A DNA stretch of 64,000 nucleotides from assembly GCF_000222685.1 (NCBI RefSeq), contig NZ_AFWJ01000267.1, positions 118,975 to 182,974 of the forward strand, given 5' to 3'. The translations under genes were made by a program, and so were the position numbers. Position 1 is the first letter of the stretch; each line of letters begins with the position of its first letter. A model generated the notes under the pieces. That model worked only from the letters and a program-made list of their open reading frames with translations, was not told the DNA's origin and made no database searches. Positions 54,758 through 63,439 of the stretch are shown here, piece by piece. The DNA comes from Vibrio nigripulchritudo ATCC 27043. GTDB taxonomy: Bacteria; Pseudomonadota; Gammaproteobacteria; Enterobacterales; Vibrionaceae.

Positions 54758-54785
54758 GTGGGTAAACTAATTAAGATTTACCCAC
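54758..54785. terminator. Hairpin between waaE and the converging GT9 gene
   Basis: GTGGGTAAA (54758-54766) pairs with TTTACCCAC (54777-54785). The stem overlaps the last codons of the minus-strand GT9 gene. No long U-tract follows on either strand, so termination strength is uncertain. Confidence 0.5.
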
Positions 54786-55798
54786 CACTTATTAGTTTCT
54801 TCCGCGCACTCCAACACATCAATCCGCGACATGTCTTCTTGCTGTTCTTTACTGCTAGCTTCTGGTGGGCAAAACGCAATGTGCTTGCCTTCTGAGTTAA
54901 TAGGTCGCCAGCGAAGTGGCGTGGCGGAACGTTTTCTTGGGAAGAACCCGACTGTTGGTACATCTAAGGTCGCAGCAATGTGCAAAGGTCCAGTTGAACC
55001 AGCAATAAAGAGATCCGCGCAGGCGATGGATTGAGTGAAATCGACCAAGCCATCATTTTTGCTGTATACGACTGACTCTACGCCCAATTGACTTAGCAAC
55101 ACTTGAAGCTCAAGTGCTTTTTCTTCTTCTCCCGGTCCCGCCGTAAGAATGTATTCACCATCAAACCGCAAATTTTGAATAAATGTTGAGTACTGCTTCA
55201 AAGACAGGTTATTGGCCGAGCCACCACTTCCGGCATGAACGAACACCCAAGGTTTGTCTTGGGATATTTCCAACTGATTTGCCAATTTGTCCTTTTGTGT
55301 AGCCAAAACATCCGCTTTCAAAGCCAAATAAGGCGCACTTGGCTCAACAATCTTTTGTCCATTATCCGATAGAAATGAGCGGATGAGATCCAGATTGTAT
55401 TCAAACTCCGGTTTCGCCGATTGAGAGCGTTTTTGTTTGATTCGCTTGTTATAGAAAATCTGTGCGATCTTAGTCGCTGGCGCAAGCCGATATGGGATTT
55501 TCGCTTTCCATACCAGAGAGGCATTATAGGTCGTCGAAAACAAGTTGATTGACGCATCAAACTGCTCCGCACGTAAAGCTGAGACAAGTTCATTTTTGTC
55601 TATCTTGGCGGCTTTAGGACCACAATCCACCATCACAGAATCAATCCACGGGCACATCTCTGCCAAAGCTTTGGTGTAGTTTGGAACCAAGGCGGTTATT
55701 TCAACATTGGGTAGAGATTGCTTGAGCATGGCGAAGCTTGGCCATGCCAACATAAAATCACCAATTTTATCGTTTCGAATAACCAGTATTTTTTTCAT
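54767..55798 (-). CDS. Glycosyltransferase family 9 (heptosyltransferase-like)
   Basis: 343-residue GT9 protein. It begins KKILVIRNDKIGDFMLAWPSF, the family signature (D-x-IGD). Further segments are INLFSTTYNASLVWKAKIP near residue 82, WVFVHAGSGGSANNLSL near 187 and ADLFIAGSTGPLHIAATLD near 262. It runs opposite to the rest of the core operon and is divergent from coaD. Related proteins act as heptosyltransferase III or IV on the LPS core. The acceptor is not predictable. Confidence 0.86.
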   Translation of the reverse strand: MKKILVIRNDKIGDFMLAWPSFAMLKQSLPNVEITALVPNYTKALAEMCPWIDSVMVDCGPKAAKIDKNELVSALRAEQFDASINLFSTTYNASLVWKAKIPYRLAPATKIAQIFYNKRIKQKRSQSAKPEFEYNLDLIRSFLSDNGQKIVEPSAPYLALKADVLATQKDKLANQLEISQDKPWVFVHAGSGGSANNLSLKQYSTFIQNLRFDGEYILTAGPGEEEKALELQVLLSQLGVESVVYSKNDGLVDFTQSIACADLFIAGSTGPLHIAATLDVPTVGFFPRKRSATPLRWRPINSEGKHIAFCPPEASSKEQQEDMSRIDVLECAEETNKWWVNLN

Positions 55799-55909
55799 TG
55801 TGATTCCTACGCCGTGGTTCGCCCCACATGATAACCACTTCCATGGCGAAGTTTGAGCGTTTTTTGCTATGATGACAGCAGATTAACGAATATAAAAAGT
55901 GAGTAAGCA

Positions 55910-56416
55910 GTGTCGCCAAAACGCATTTCTCGAGTCATTTACCCTGGTACTTTTGACCCAGTGACCAACGGTCACCTCGATCTTATTGAACGTGCCGCAA
56001 CCATGTTTGATGAAGTGATCGTTGCCGTAGCGGAAAGCCCAAGTAAGAACACCATGTTCAGCTTAGAAGAACGAGTCACATTCACTCAGGAAGTCACCAA
56101 ACATTTGGATAATGTCACATCAAAGGGGTTTTCTGGTCTCATGGTGGACTTTGCCCGTGATGAGCAAGCCAATGTTTTGATTCGAGGTCTCAGAACCACG
56201 GTCGACTTTGAGTACGAATTTGGTTTAACCAACATGTACCGCCGCCTATTACCTGGTCTGGAAAGTGTATTTCTAACGCCAGCAGAAGAGCATGCGTTTA
56301 TCTCTTCAACCATAGTCCGAGAAGTAGCGATTCATGGCGGAAATGTCGAACAGTTTGTTCCCGCCATTGTTGCTAAAGCGCTAGAAGATAAATATCAGGA
56401 ACGCTCAAGCAGCTGA
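55910..56416 (+). CDS. coaD: Phosphopantetheine adenylyltransferase
   Basis: Penultimate step of coenzyme A synthesis. The 168-residue protein has the nucleotidyltransferase TxGH motif in [19 protein letters not shown] near residue 10 and the catalytic-domain [15 protein letters not shown] near 92. The C-terminal [14 protein letters not shown] holds the second nucleotide-binding element (ISSTxxR). Start is GTG at 55910, slightly longer than E. coli CoaD. Its end overlaps the converging mutM by 22 bases. Confidence 0.97.
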   Translation: MSPKRISRVIYPGTFDPVTNGHLDLIERAATMFDEVIVAVAESPSKNTMFSLEERVTFTQEVTKHLDNVTSKGFSGLMVDFARDEQANVLIRGLRTTVDFEYEFGLTNMYRRLLPGLESVFLTPAEEHAFISSTIVREVAIHGGNVEQFVPAIVAKALEDKYQERSSS

Positions 56417-57216
56417 CATTCCGGGCAGTAGAAAGTGTTTCTCTGCCCGATCTTCACCTCTTCGATTTCTGATTCACACGCTTGGCACTGCTCTCCAGTA
56501 CGTCCATACACTTGCAGCACCTGAGCAAAGTAACCCGGCTTGCCGTCCACTTGGTTGAAGTCTTTTAATGTCGTCCCGCCTTGCTTAATTGCGGTTTCCA
56601 ATACAGCAATAATATTTTTATGCAGCAATGCGAGCTCGTCATCAGTGAGTTGATTGGCAGGAGTTTGTGGATGAATACGAGACATAAACAGTGATTCATT
56701 GGCATAGATGTTCCCCACCCCTACCACCACTTTATTGTCCATGATGAACTGCTTCACCACCGTTTTTTTACGCTTGGCTTTATCTACAAAATATTCAAGG
56801 CTGAACTCTTCAGTAAGAGGCTCAGGGCCAAGGTGGCTTAATACTTCATGTTGTTCGCCCGGCTCTGCATGAAGCCAGGAGCCAAAGCGGCGAGGGTCGT
56901 TGTAGCGAAGCACTTTGCCATTTTTCAAAACCAGATCCACATGATCGTGCTTTCCCGGTTCGATCATCGCATCTAGAATTCTTAAGCTGCCAGACATTCC
57001 CAAATGCACCACGGCACTGCCTGCTTTGGTCTCAATCATCAGGTATTTGGCGCGGCGAGTAATGTCTATAATCTCTTCTCCAACCAACGATTGAAGGCTA
57101 TCTGGCACTATCCATCTGAGTTTTGGTTGCCTGACGTGTATGGCTTTGACCTTCTGCCCTTTTAGATGAGGCGTAATACCCAATCGACTCACTTCAACTT
57201 CTGGCAACTCTGGCAT
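56395..57216 (-). CDS. mutM: Formamidopyrimidine-DNA glycosylase
   Basis: Bifunctional glycosylase/AP lyase that removes 8-oxoguanine. The ATG at 57216 gives 273 residues beginning [11 protein letters not shown], where Pro2 is the nucleophile and Glu3 catalytic. The frame is open to 57348 without support. The conserved [19 protein letters not shown] lies near residue 60, [13 protein letters not shown] near 166 (helix-two-turn-helix) and a C-terminal zinc finger CQAC...CPEC near 245-265. Convergent overlap with coaD is 22 bases. Confidence 0.97.
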   Translation of the reverse strand: MPELPEVEVSRLGITPHLKGQKVKAIHVRQPKLRWIVPDSLQSLVGEEIIDITRRAKYLMIETKAGSAVVHLGMSGSLRILDAMIEPGKHDHVDLVLKNGKVLRYNDPRRFGSWLHAEPGEQHEVLSHLGPEPLTEEFSLEYFVDKAKRKKTVVKQFIMDNKVVVGVGNIYANESLFMSRIHPQTPANQLTDDELALLHKNIIAVLETAIKQGGTTLKDFNQVDGKPGYFAQVLQVYGRTGEQCQACESEIEEVKIGQRNTFYCPECQLLERS

Positions 57217-57293
57217 CTTAAATCCTTGATTAGACTGTCTGCGTAGCAATAGCGTAGTATTATATACATAAACACTTCTGTTTGAGGCACTCA

Positions 57294-57764
57294 ATGAAGC
57301 TATCCCGCCGTGGCTGGAATAACGTTCTGATCTTAGCGATCTTGGCATTCATCGCCGTCATCAATGCCCCTAGTGTTCTTCGGGAACATTTTGGTTTAGG
57401 GCAGACAAGCGCTTTACCTTATGTATTGGACCCCAATGAAAAGCCGGTCGCACTGCACTTTGCACAGTGGTCAGTAGAAAATACGAATAACGAATGGCAA
57501 TCGACCAGAAAGTTGTCTATTGAGCCGCTTCAAGCTGCACTTCGCTGGACGGAACTGACAGGGACTTCTGTAGATCAAGCCACTTACAACAAACTAAAAG
57601 ACAACCTTCCCCCAGCCAGAACTCTAGAAGTTTGGTACTCAAACGTCGAAGAGCCTGCAAGAATCACGTTTTATCAAACGCCGAGCTTTTGGTTATTACA
57701 AAATTGGGAAAAAGAGTGGGTTGCGGTATCGGTAGAGAAACAGTATTTGTTCCCGTTTTTGTAG
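57294..57764 (+). CDS. Small membrane-anchored protein of unknown function
   Basis: 156 residues from the ATG at 57294, with GAGG seven bases upstream. The frame also opens at a TTG at 57282. It has a basic N-terminus (KLSRRGW), one transmembrane segment ([17 protein letters not shown], residues 9-25) and a soluble periplasmic-type domain with several tryptophans ([28 protein letters not shown]). I do not recognise a functional family. It is divergent from mutM, with starts 78 bases apart, and convergent with rpmG. Normal composition and a good ribosome site argue that it is real. Confidence 0.75.
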   Translation: MKLSRRGWNNVLILAILAFIAVINAPSVLREHFGLGQTSALPYVLDPNEKPVALHFAQWSVENTNNEWQSTRKLSIEPLQAALRWTELTGTSVDQATYNKLKDNLPPARTLEVWYSNVEEPARITFYQTPSFWLLQNWEKEWVAVSVEKQYLFPFL

Positions 57765-57800
57765 AACATCCTGAATCTCACCTCGGAGAGCAGGTAATAA

Positions 57801-57831
57801 AAAACCCAGTCGATTGACTGGGTTTTAAATT
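57801..57831. terminator. Bidirectional terminator between the small membrane protein and rpmG
   Basis: AAAACCCAGTC (57801-57811), a GATT loop, and GACTGGGTTTT (57816-57826), followed by AAATTTTT. On the opposite strand the stem is followed by TTATTACC. It can end transcripts from both sides. Confidence 0.82.
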
Positions 57832-57854
57832 TTTACAAAGATTTTAAAAATCAA

Positions 57855-58022
57855 TTACTTGATTTTCGCTTCTTTGTACATAACGTGCTTGCGTACAACT
57901 GGATCAAACTTTTTGATCTCAAATTTGCCTGGCATGTTACGCTTGTTTTTGTCAGTTGTGTAGAAGTGACCAGTTCCAGCAGAAGATACTAGACGGATTT
58001 TCTCACGAATGCCTTTAGCCAT
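57855..58022 (-). CDS. rpmG: Ribosomal protein L33
   Basis: 55-residue 50S subunit protein, read directly from the minus strand. It starts [20 protein letters not shown], continues [20 protein letters not shown], and ends with [10 protein letters not shown]. There is no CxxC pair, so it is the zinc-independent form. It lies 13 bases after rpmB, the standard rpmB-rpmG operon. Confidence 0.97.
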   Translation of the reverse strand: MAKGIREKIRLVSSAGTGHFYTTDKNKRNMPGKFEIKKFDPVVRKHVMYKEAKIK

Positions 58023-58035
58023 TGTTCAATTCCTC

Positions 58036-58272
58036 TTATACGTTCTCGCCACGAGCACGGATATCAACAAGAACAGCTTCGATGCCTTTCTTATCGATGA
58101 TACGCATACCCTTAGCAGTTAGACGTAGTTTAACAAAGCGCTTTTCGCTTTCTACCCAGAAACGATGAGTTTGTAGGTTCGGCAGAAAACGACGCTTGGT
58201 AGCATTTCGTGCGTGTGAACGGTTGTTACCCGTTACTGGACGCTTACCAGTTACTTGGCATACTCGGGACAT
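58036..58272 (-). CDS. rpmB: Ribosomal protein L28
   Basis: 78-residue 50S subunit protein beginning [20 protein letters not shown], with [20 protein letters not shown] in the middle. The frame is open five codons further upstream (58287), but the ATG at 58272 matches the universal L28 start. Transcribed with rpmG. Confidence 0.97.
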   Translation of the reverse strand: MSRVCQVTGKRPVTGNNRSHARNATKRRFLPNLQTHRFWVESEKRFVKLRLTAKGMRIIDKKGIEAVLVDIRARGENV

Positions 58273-58605
58273 GAATGTCTTCTCCAAATCGTTTCAGCTC
58301 GATATCAACCTTGGTGGCCGAACCTCTCTATCTATCATTAGAAGACTGGAGGCCAAAAACCGTTATGGAATACCCATACAAGGCTATCAAAGGTCGCGCA
58401 TTATACTAACTTGATATGCATTGCTCAAGTCCCGAACAGATCCTTTTTCAAGGTTTTCGAGATCTTTTTTAGGCAGAGCTGATTGAGGTTCAAAAATTTC
58501 AGTGCGGGGATGATAGCAGATTCTGACCACCAGACAACAAAAATGTGACTTTCCCACAGGCTAAATTCCCACTCTGTAAGCCTTGGTACCTATCTTTCTA
58601 GTTTT
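58273..58605. other. Leader region of rpmB
   Basis: This 333-base region upstream of rpmB has no recognisable coding sequence. It must contain the rpmB promoter, reading toward the minus strand, and it ends at the structured repeat starting at 58606. Confidence 0.4.
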
Positions 58606-58871
58606 TATACCCAAGTAACCTCAAGATGTTTGGTTCAGCGAGAATTAACTGGCATTCAGACAAGACACCGATTTGAAGATCTAGTGGTTCTAAATCAAAA
58701 ATCGGTAACGCAGTATGAAAGCCAGTTAAACTCGCCCTTGGGAGCTCATATTCTGTCCCATTTCATCGTCAAAGAACTTGGAAAGGACGGGTCATTACGC
58801 TGCATTCTTTTCCTTGAATTGAAACAGAATATGATGCTCTGAAATCCACATCATGAGGTCACTTGGGTATA
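58606..58871. repeat. Structured ~265-base palindromic repeat, copy 1
   Basis: Bounded by inverted ends TATACCCAAGT and ACTTGGGTATA. A long terminal stem (TACCCAAGTAACCTCAAGATG with CATCATGAGGTCACTTGGGTA) encloses two arms. Arm 1 pairs TTAACTGGC (near 58655) with GCCAGTTAA, nested around ACCGATTT/AAATCGGT. Arm 2 pairs TCATATTCTGT (near 58746) with ACAGAATATGA. A near-identical copy lies at 61201-61463. The 70-codon frame inside it is not considered a gene. It looks like a MITE or structured intergenic element. Confidence 0.85.
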
Positions 58872-58904
58872 TGACGATTTTCATGCGAAAAAGGTCATAA
58901 GCTT

Positions 58905-59579
58905 TTATATCCAGCCCCTTTCTGCAAAAGACACCACCTCGCCATCTCCAATCACAAAGTGATCCAAAATACGGATATCTACCAATGCCGTCGCATCCAC
59001 CAACCGGCGTGTGATTCTTCGGTCTGCCTGACTGGGCTCTGCAACACCTGAAGGGTGATTGTGGGCGAGAATCAGCGCAGCAGCATTATGATGGAGCGCC
59101 CGCTTGACCACTTCTCTGGGATACACAGAAGCCGCATCAATGGTGCCTTCGAACATCACTTCATCCTGAATCACCCGGTGTTGGTTGTCTAAAAACAGTA
59201 TATAGAAGGCTTCTCGGTGCCTATCTCGCAAAATACTCGAAAGATAAAGCTTGGTGTGTTCTGGGCTGGTCAGTGCATCTCCTCGCTTTAACGTTTCGCC
59301 TAGGTAACGCTGAGTCATTTCCAGTACGGCTTGAAGTTGCACGTATTTCGCCTGCCCCAAGCCTTTGCGCAGACAAAATTCTTCTAAGCTTGCAGAAAAC
59401 AACGCCCTCAGCGACCCAAACTCTTTTAACAAGAGAGAAGCCAATTCAACAACGTTGGTGCCTTTAATGCCCGTCCTTAAAAAAATTGCCAATAACTCAG
59501 CATCCGTTAGAGCACTGGGTCCCTGATGAAGTAATTTTTCTCTGGGTTGGGATTCTGAGGGAAGATGCTTGATGCTCAT
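58905..59579 (-). CDS. radC: RadC family (JAB/MPN domain) protein
   Basis: 224 residues from the ATG at 59579 (frame open to 59597). The N-terminal helix-hairpin-helix-like segment includes [20 protein letters not shown]. The C-terminal JAB metalloprotease-like domain has [20 protein letters not shown] near residue 170, with the HxHx7D-type zinc ligands. Family members were once linked to DNA repair, but their biochemical role remains uncertain. The gene lies between the two repeat-associated intergenic regions, downstream of the peroxidase on the same strand. Confidence 0.95.
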   Translation of the reverse strand: MSIKHLPSESQPREKLLHQGPSALTDAELLAIFLRTGIKGTNVVELASLLLKEFGSLRALFSASLEEFCLRKGLGQAKYVQLQAVLEMTQRYLGETLKRGDALTSPEHTKLYLSSILRDRHREAFYILFLDNQHRVIQDEVMFEGTIDAASVYPREVVKRALHHNAAALILAHNHPSGVAEPSQADRRITRRLVDATALVDIRILDHFVIGDGEVVSFAERGWI

Positions 59580-59706
59580 ACCGCCTACTCCAATCATAAA
59601 ATTGGGCGTATTGGATAAGGGATAGCGTATGTTATCAATCCAGATTGCGGAATCTTCGAGCGACTTTAGAACTTCATGAAACTGAGGATTTGGTTAATTC
59701 CATTCA

Positions 59707-59731
59707 GATGCGGGAAACAGATTCCCGCATC
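59707..59731 (-). terminator. Hairpin after the di-haem peroxidase gene
   Basis: GATGCGGGAA (59707-59716), an ACAGA loop and TTCCCGCATC (59722-59731) form a perfect 10-bp GC-rich stem just past the peroxidase stop. A clear U-tract is lacking on the minus strand, so it may be a stabilising 3' hairpin or a weak terminator. Confidence 0.55.
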
Positions 59732-59740
59732 CGTCCGAGC

Positions 59741-60727
59741 TTATCCTACGTCTGGTCTTGGTGTATTAATCGTTGAAGGCGGCAATGCAGGCAGAATCAC
59801 CTTGGGTTGGTCCCCAGTTAAAGACTTGAGAAACTCAGTGATCTTAGTCGCTTCTCCATCCGTTAACGGCTGACCTAGCTGGATGTCTGCCATGGTTTTC
59901 ACTGCTTGTTTGAGATCCCACTCTGAGCCGTCGTGGAAGTATGGGTAAGTCAACTCCACATTTCTAAGAGTCGGGACTTTAAACACGAAGCGATCAAAAT
60001 CGTTCCCCGTTATCGCTTTTCGTCCTTCATCTGGGTTGTTGGTTTCAAACGGCTTCACCAAGCCCATTTTTTGATACATCTGCCCACCTAACAGAGGTCC
60101 TGCGTGACAAGCGGTACAGCCTTTCTGTTTAAACAAGGCATATCCTTCTTTCTGCGTATCTGTAAGAGCGGTTTTGTCTCCTTTTAACCACAAGTCAAAG
60201 GGAGCATTCGGAGTTCTCAGTGTCTTTTCAAACTCCGCAATGGCAATGGTCACCTCATCAATATCAAACTCCTTCTTACCAAACGCCCCTTTAAATAGAG
60301 CTTGGTATCCCGGAATGGATTTAATGGTATCGACCGCCAAAGTATGGGTAAACGCCATTTCTTTTGGGTTTTCAATAGGACCTGCGGCCTGCGCTTTGAG
60401 ATCCTCCGCTCTGCCGTTCCAGAACTGCACAAAGTTCAGCTCGGCATTAAGAACAGTGGGAGAGTTAATAGGACCGATTTGCCAGCCGTGACCAATTGAG
60501 CTGGGAAGGTTATCCACCCCTCCAGTCGCGAGGTTATGGCAAGAATTACAAGAGATGGCGTTTGATTTGGACAAACGTGGGTCAAACCACAGCTTTTTTC
60601 CCAGTTTCACCAAGGATGGATTTAAGCCTTCAACAGGTTCTATCGCTTGAACAGGCTCCTGTGAAGACACTTGGGCTTGCACGCTAACCGATAGCGCGCT
60701 CAATGTTACCAGTGTTTTTATTTTCAT
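59741..60727 (-). CDS. Di-haem cytochrome c peroxidase
   Basis: Periplasmic enzyme that reduces hydrogen peroxide with electrons from cytochrome c. From the ATG at 60727 (frame open to 60751) it has 328 residues with a signal peptide (MKIKTLVTLSALSVSVQA). Two haem-binding CxxCH sites are present: CNSCH near residue 59 and CTACH near 203. GWQIGPINSPTVLNAELN near 85 and LRNVELTYPYFHDGSEWD near 260 are family segments. A good FNR-type site lies 288 bases upstream. Such peroxidases are often induced under low oxygen. Confidence 0.92.
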   Translation of the reverse strand: MKIKTLVTLSALSVSVQAQVSSQEPVQAIEPVEGLNPSLVKLGKKLWFDPRLSKSNAISCNSCHNLATGGVDNLPSSIGHGWQIGPINSPTVLNAELNFVQFWNGRAEDLKAQAAGPIENPKEMAFTHTLAVDTIKSIPGYQALFKGAFGKKEFDIDEVTIAIAEFEKTLRTPNAPFDLWLKGDKTALTDTQKEGYALFKQKGCTACHAGPLLGGQMYQKMGLVKPFETNNPDEGRKAITGNDFDRFVFKVPTLRNVELTYPYFHDGSEWDLKQAVKTMADIQLGQPLTDGEATKITEFLKSLTGDQPKVILPALPPSTINTPRPDVG

Positions 60728-61200
60728 TGTTGTCTTCCTTAAATTGCCCAAACATTATCTGTTTGGTATTCCGACATCACATAGGTGGCAGTAAGTAAAC
60801 ACCTGACAACACAGCTTGTTTTACAAAAACCACACTATATATGAGCCATTAAAAATAAGTGATGAAAAAAAGAACAACGCAAAAAATCGATTGGATTTAT
60901 CGACAAACTAGATGAATAAATGAGCATTTGCTTATTTATCTTCATTTTCAGTCAATTAATCACATGCACCTGTGTAGTTCTCATTAATGAGTCAGAAATT
61001 TATCTCAACCTTTATTGATTAAGGTCAAAATATAACCACATGAAAAATATACGGTTCAACACCAAATATTGACCTCAATAACCCAGAAAGAAAGCGAACA
61101 ACAAACTGTCAGGTCTTATAGACAACCTCATAGCTCTGAGGTTTAAATGACTGGGATTCACACCAGCGCTCGCGGGCTGTGGTAGATATGGTAAGGTTGA
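60728..61200. other. Regulatory region upstream of the peroxidase
   Basis: This AT-rich 473-base region contains the peroxidase promoter, an FNR-like box (61015-61028), and a short hairpin AACCTCA/TGAGGTT near 61126-61143. No coding sequence was recognised. The structured repeat begins at 61201. Confidence 0.45.
61015..61028. promoter_or_regulatory. FNR-type binding site
   Basis: TTGAT-TAAG-GTCAA matches the FNR consensus TTGAT-N4-ATCAA at nine of ten defined positions. It lies 288 bases upstream of the peroxidase start, farther than a typical class II site, so a long leader or a further gene-specific activator arrangement would be required. Confidence 0.5.
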
Positions 61201-61463
61201 TACCCAAGCTGCCTGAAGACGCTATATTCAGCGAGAAGGACTTGGCTTTCAGACAAGACATCGATTTGAAGATCTAGTGGTTCTAAATCTAAAATCGATA
61301 ACGCAGTATGAAAGCCAAGTAAACTCGCCCTTGGGAGCTTATCTTCTGTCCCATTTCGTCGTCAAAGAGCTTGGAAAGGACTCGTCATTCCACTTCGCTC
61401 TTTTTCTAGAACTGAAACAGAAGATAGAGCTCTGAATCAGGCGTCTCCAGGCAGTTTGGGTAT
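61201..61463. repeat. Structured ~265-base palindromic repeat, copy 2
   Basis: Second copy of the element at 58606-58871, in the same orientation, 2.6 kb away. Terminal stem TACCCAAGCTGCCTGAAGACGC pairs with GCGTCTCCAGGCAGTTTGGGTA. Arm 1 is ACTTGGCTTTCA/TGAAAGCCAAGT around ATCGATTT/AAATCGAT, and arm 2 TATCTTCTGT/ACAGAAGATA. Many differences from copy 1 fall in pairs that keep base-pairing. It ends 27 bases before coaBC, so it may lie in the coaBC leader. Confidence 0.85.
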
Positions 61464-61490
61464 ATACAGGAATAGCTTGAGAAACAAAAC

Positions 61491-62693
61491 ATGCAGACAT
61501 TAGCTGGAAAGAAAATACTGTTAGGGATCAGCGGCGGGATTGCTGCTTATAAATGTGCAGAGCTGACGCGTCGACTGACTGAACGAGGCGCCACTGTTCA
61601 GGTTGTAATGACTAAAGCAGCCAAAGAATTCATCACACCACTGACTATGCAAGCCGTCTCGGGAAGACCCGTTTCCGACAGCTTGCTAGATCCTGCCGCC
61701 GAAGCCTCGATGGGCCACATTGAGCTGGCGAAGTGGGCGGATCTTGTTTTACTTGCCCCTGCTACCGCTGATCTTATTGCTCGTATGGCTGCTGGCATGG
61801 GGAACGACTTGTTGACGACGTTGGTGCTTGCAAGCGATGCGCCGATTGCAGTATCTCCGGCGATGAACCAGCAAATGTATTCCAATATAGCCACTCAAAC
61901 CAATATTCAGACACTCGCCGATCGAGGAATGCGCATTTGGGGACCCGCTTCTGGTGAGCAAGCCTGTGGGGATGTGGGTAAAGGTCGAATGCTAGAACCA
62001 ATGCAATTGGTTGGGCTCTGCGAGGAATTCTTCACACCTTCTGAACTTGCAGGCAAAACCGTCGTAATCACCGCTGGTCCCACTCGCGAAGCGATCGACC
62101 CGGTCCGATACATCTCCAATCACAGCTCTGGAAAAATGGGCTTTGCCATTGCAGATGCTGCAGCAAAGTTGGGAGCCAGTGTTACCCTAATTAGTGGCCC
62201 TGTTTCTTTAGCCACACCAGCAGGCGTGCAAAGAATGAATGTCGACAGTGCCGTCGAGATGCATCAAGCCGCGCTTGAACAAGCTATAAAGAGTGACGTG
62301 TTTATCGGCTGCGCCGCCGTGGCCGATTACCGCCCGGAATCTGTTGCCGATCAGAAAATTAAGAAGACTGATGACAGCGACAGCATGACCGTCACCATGG
62401 TGAAAAATCCAGATATCATCGCTTCGGTAGCACAGCTTTCAGAAAACAGACCATTCACCGTCGGCTTTGCCGCCGAAACGCAAGACGTTGAAACCTATGC
62501 TCGCCGCAAACTTTCAAAGAAAAATCTCGATATGATTTGTGCGAACGACGTGTCCATCTCGGGGCTTGGTTTCAATAGCGACAGCAATGCGCTCCACCTA
62601 TTCTGGCAAGACGGCGATAAGATATTACCAACCACCAGCAAAACTGAACTTGGTAAAGCATTGATGAAAGAGATTGCATCGAAATTGAGCTAA
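61491..62693 (+). CDS. coaBC: Bifunctional phosphopantothenoylcysteine decarboxylase/synthetase
   Basis: Two consecutive steps of coenzyme A synthesis in one 400-residue protein. The N-terminal FMN-binding CoaC domain has [18 protein letters not shown], the active-site [11 protein letters not shown] near residue 125 and [15 protein letters not shown] near 155 with the catalytic cysteine. The C-terminal CoaB domain starts with [20 protein letters not shown] near 197. KNPDIIA near 308 and [11 protein letters not shown] near 350 belong to the CTP-dependent ligase. The gene begins shortly after repeat copy 2. Confidence 0.97.
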   Translation: MQTLAGKKILLGISGGIAAYKCAELTRRLTERGATVQVVMTKAAKEFITPLTMQAVSGRPVSDSLLDPAAEASMGHIELAKWADLVLLAPATADLIARMAAGMGNDLLTTLVLASDAPIAVSPAMNQQMYSNIATQTNIQTLADRGMRIWGPASGEQACGDVGKGRMLEPMQLVGLCEEFFTPSELAGKTVVITAGPTREAIDPVRYISNHSSGKMGFAIADAAAKLGASVTLISGPVSLATPAGVQRMNVDSAVEMHQAALEQAIKSDVFIGCAAVADYRPESVADQKIKKTDDSDSMTVTMVKNPDIIASVAQLSENRPFTVGFAAETQDVETYARRKLSKKNLDMICANDVSISGLGFNSDSNALHLFWQDGDKILPTTSKTELGKALMKEIASKLS

Positions 62694-62841
62694 TCACCAA
62701 ATTCAGTGGTATTAAATGACTACTGAAAAATGCGATTTTCTCTATTCAGCGAAAATCGAGACTTCATCTCTAGCCTACTCTGCAAGCTGGCGCTAAAATG
62801 CTGGCTTGTAAATTTTCTGCCAAAATTAAGGAATGGACTGA

Positions 62842-63432
62842 ATGACCGGCAACCGAAAATCCAATCGTCGTGAAGAAATCCTGCAGGCACTGGCTGAGAT
62901 GCTGGAATCCGCTGATGGGGCATCCCGCATTACCACAGCTAAACTAGCCAAGCAGGTAGGCGTCTCAGAAGCCGCGTTATACCGTCATTTCCCAAGCAAA
63001 GCTCGCATGTTTGAAGGGCTAATCGAATTTATCGAAGATGCTCTGATGTCACGTATCAACCGCATCCTTGATGAAGAAAAAGACACACTTCAACGCATTC
63101 GTCTCGTCATGCAGCTCATTCTGGCATTTTCGGAACGCAATCCGGGTCTCACACGTATTTTATCTGGTCACGCTCTGATGTTTGAAAATGAGCGTTTAAG
63201 AGAACGCATCAATCAACTATTCGAGCGCATCGAAACTCAGCTTCGCCAGATCCTACGTGAACGCAAATTGCGTGAAGGCAAATCTTTCCCAGTGGACGAA
63301 AGCATTCTTGCGACTCAGCTACTTGGTCAGGTAGAAGGCAGCTTAAACCGCTTTGTTCGTTCCGATTTTAAATATCAGCCAACCGACAATTTTGAGGAAT
63401 ACTGGGCACTACTGAGTGCGCAGATTCAGTGA
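62842..63432 (+). CDS. slmA: Nucleoid occlusion factor SlmA
   Basis: TetR-family DNA-binding protein that blocks FtsZ ring assembly over the nucleoid. It is 196 residues, typical length, with the N-terminal [16 protein letters not shown] followed by the helix-turn-helix [20 protein letters not shown]. The C-terminal part has [19 protein letters not shown] and [18 protein letters not shown]. In E. coli dut separates coaBC from slmA. Here the 148-base gap has no gene. Confidence 0.96.
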   Translation: MTGNRKSNRREEILQALAEMLESADGASRITTAKLAKQVGVSEAALYRHFPSKARMFEGLIEFIEDALMSRINRILDEEKDTLQRIRLVMQLILAFSERNPGLTRILSGHALMFENERLRERINQLFERIETQLRQILRERKLREGKSFPVDESILATQLLGQVEGSLNRFVRSDFKYQPTDNFEEYWALLSAQIQ

Positions 63433-63439
63433 TTCATTC

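Noticed and set aside
58630-58842. 70-codon plus-strand ORF inside repeat copy 1
   Set aside because: It lies wholly within the palindromic element. The paired substitutions preserve stems, not codons, and no ribosome site or family similarity was seen.
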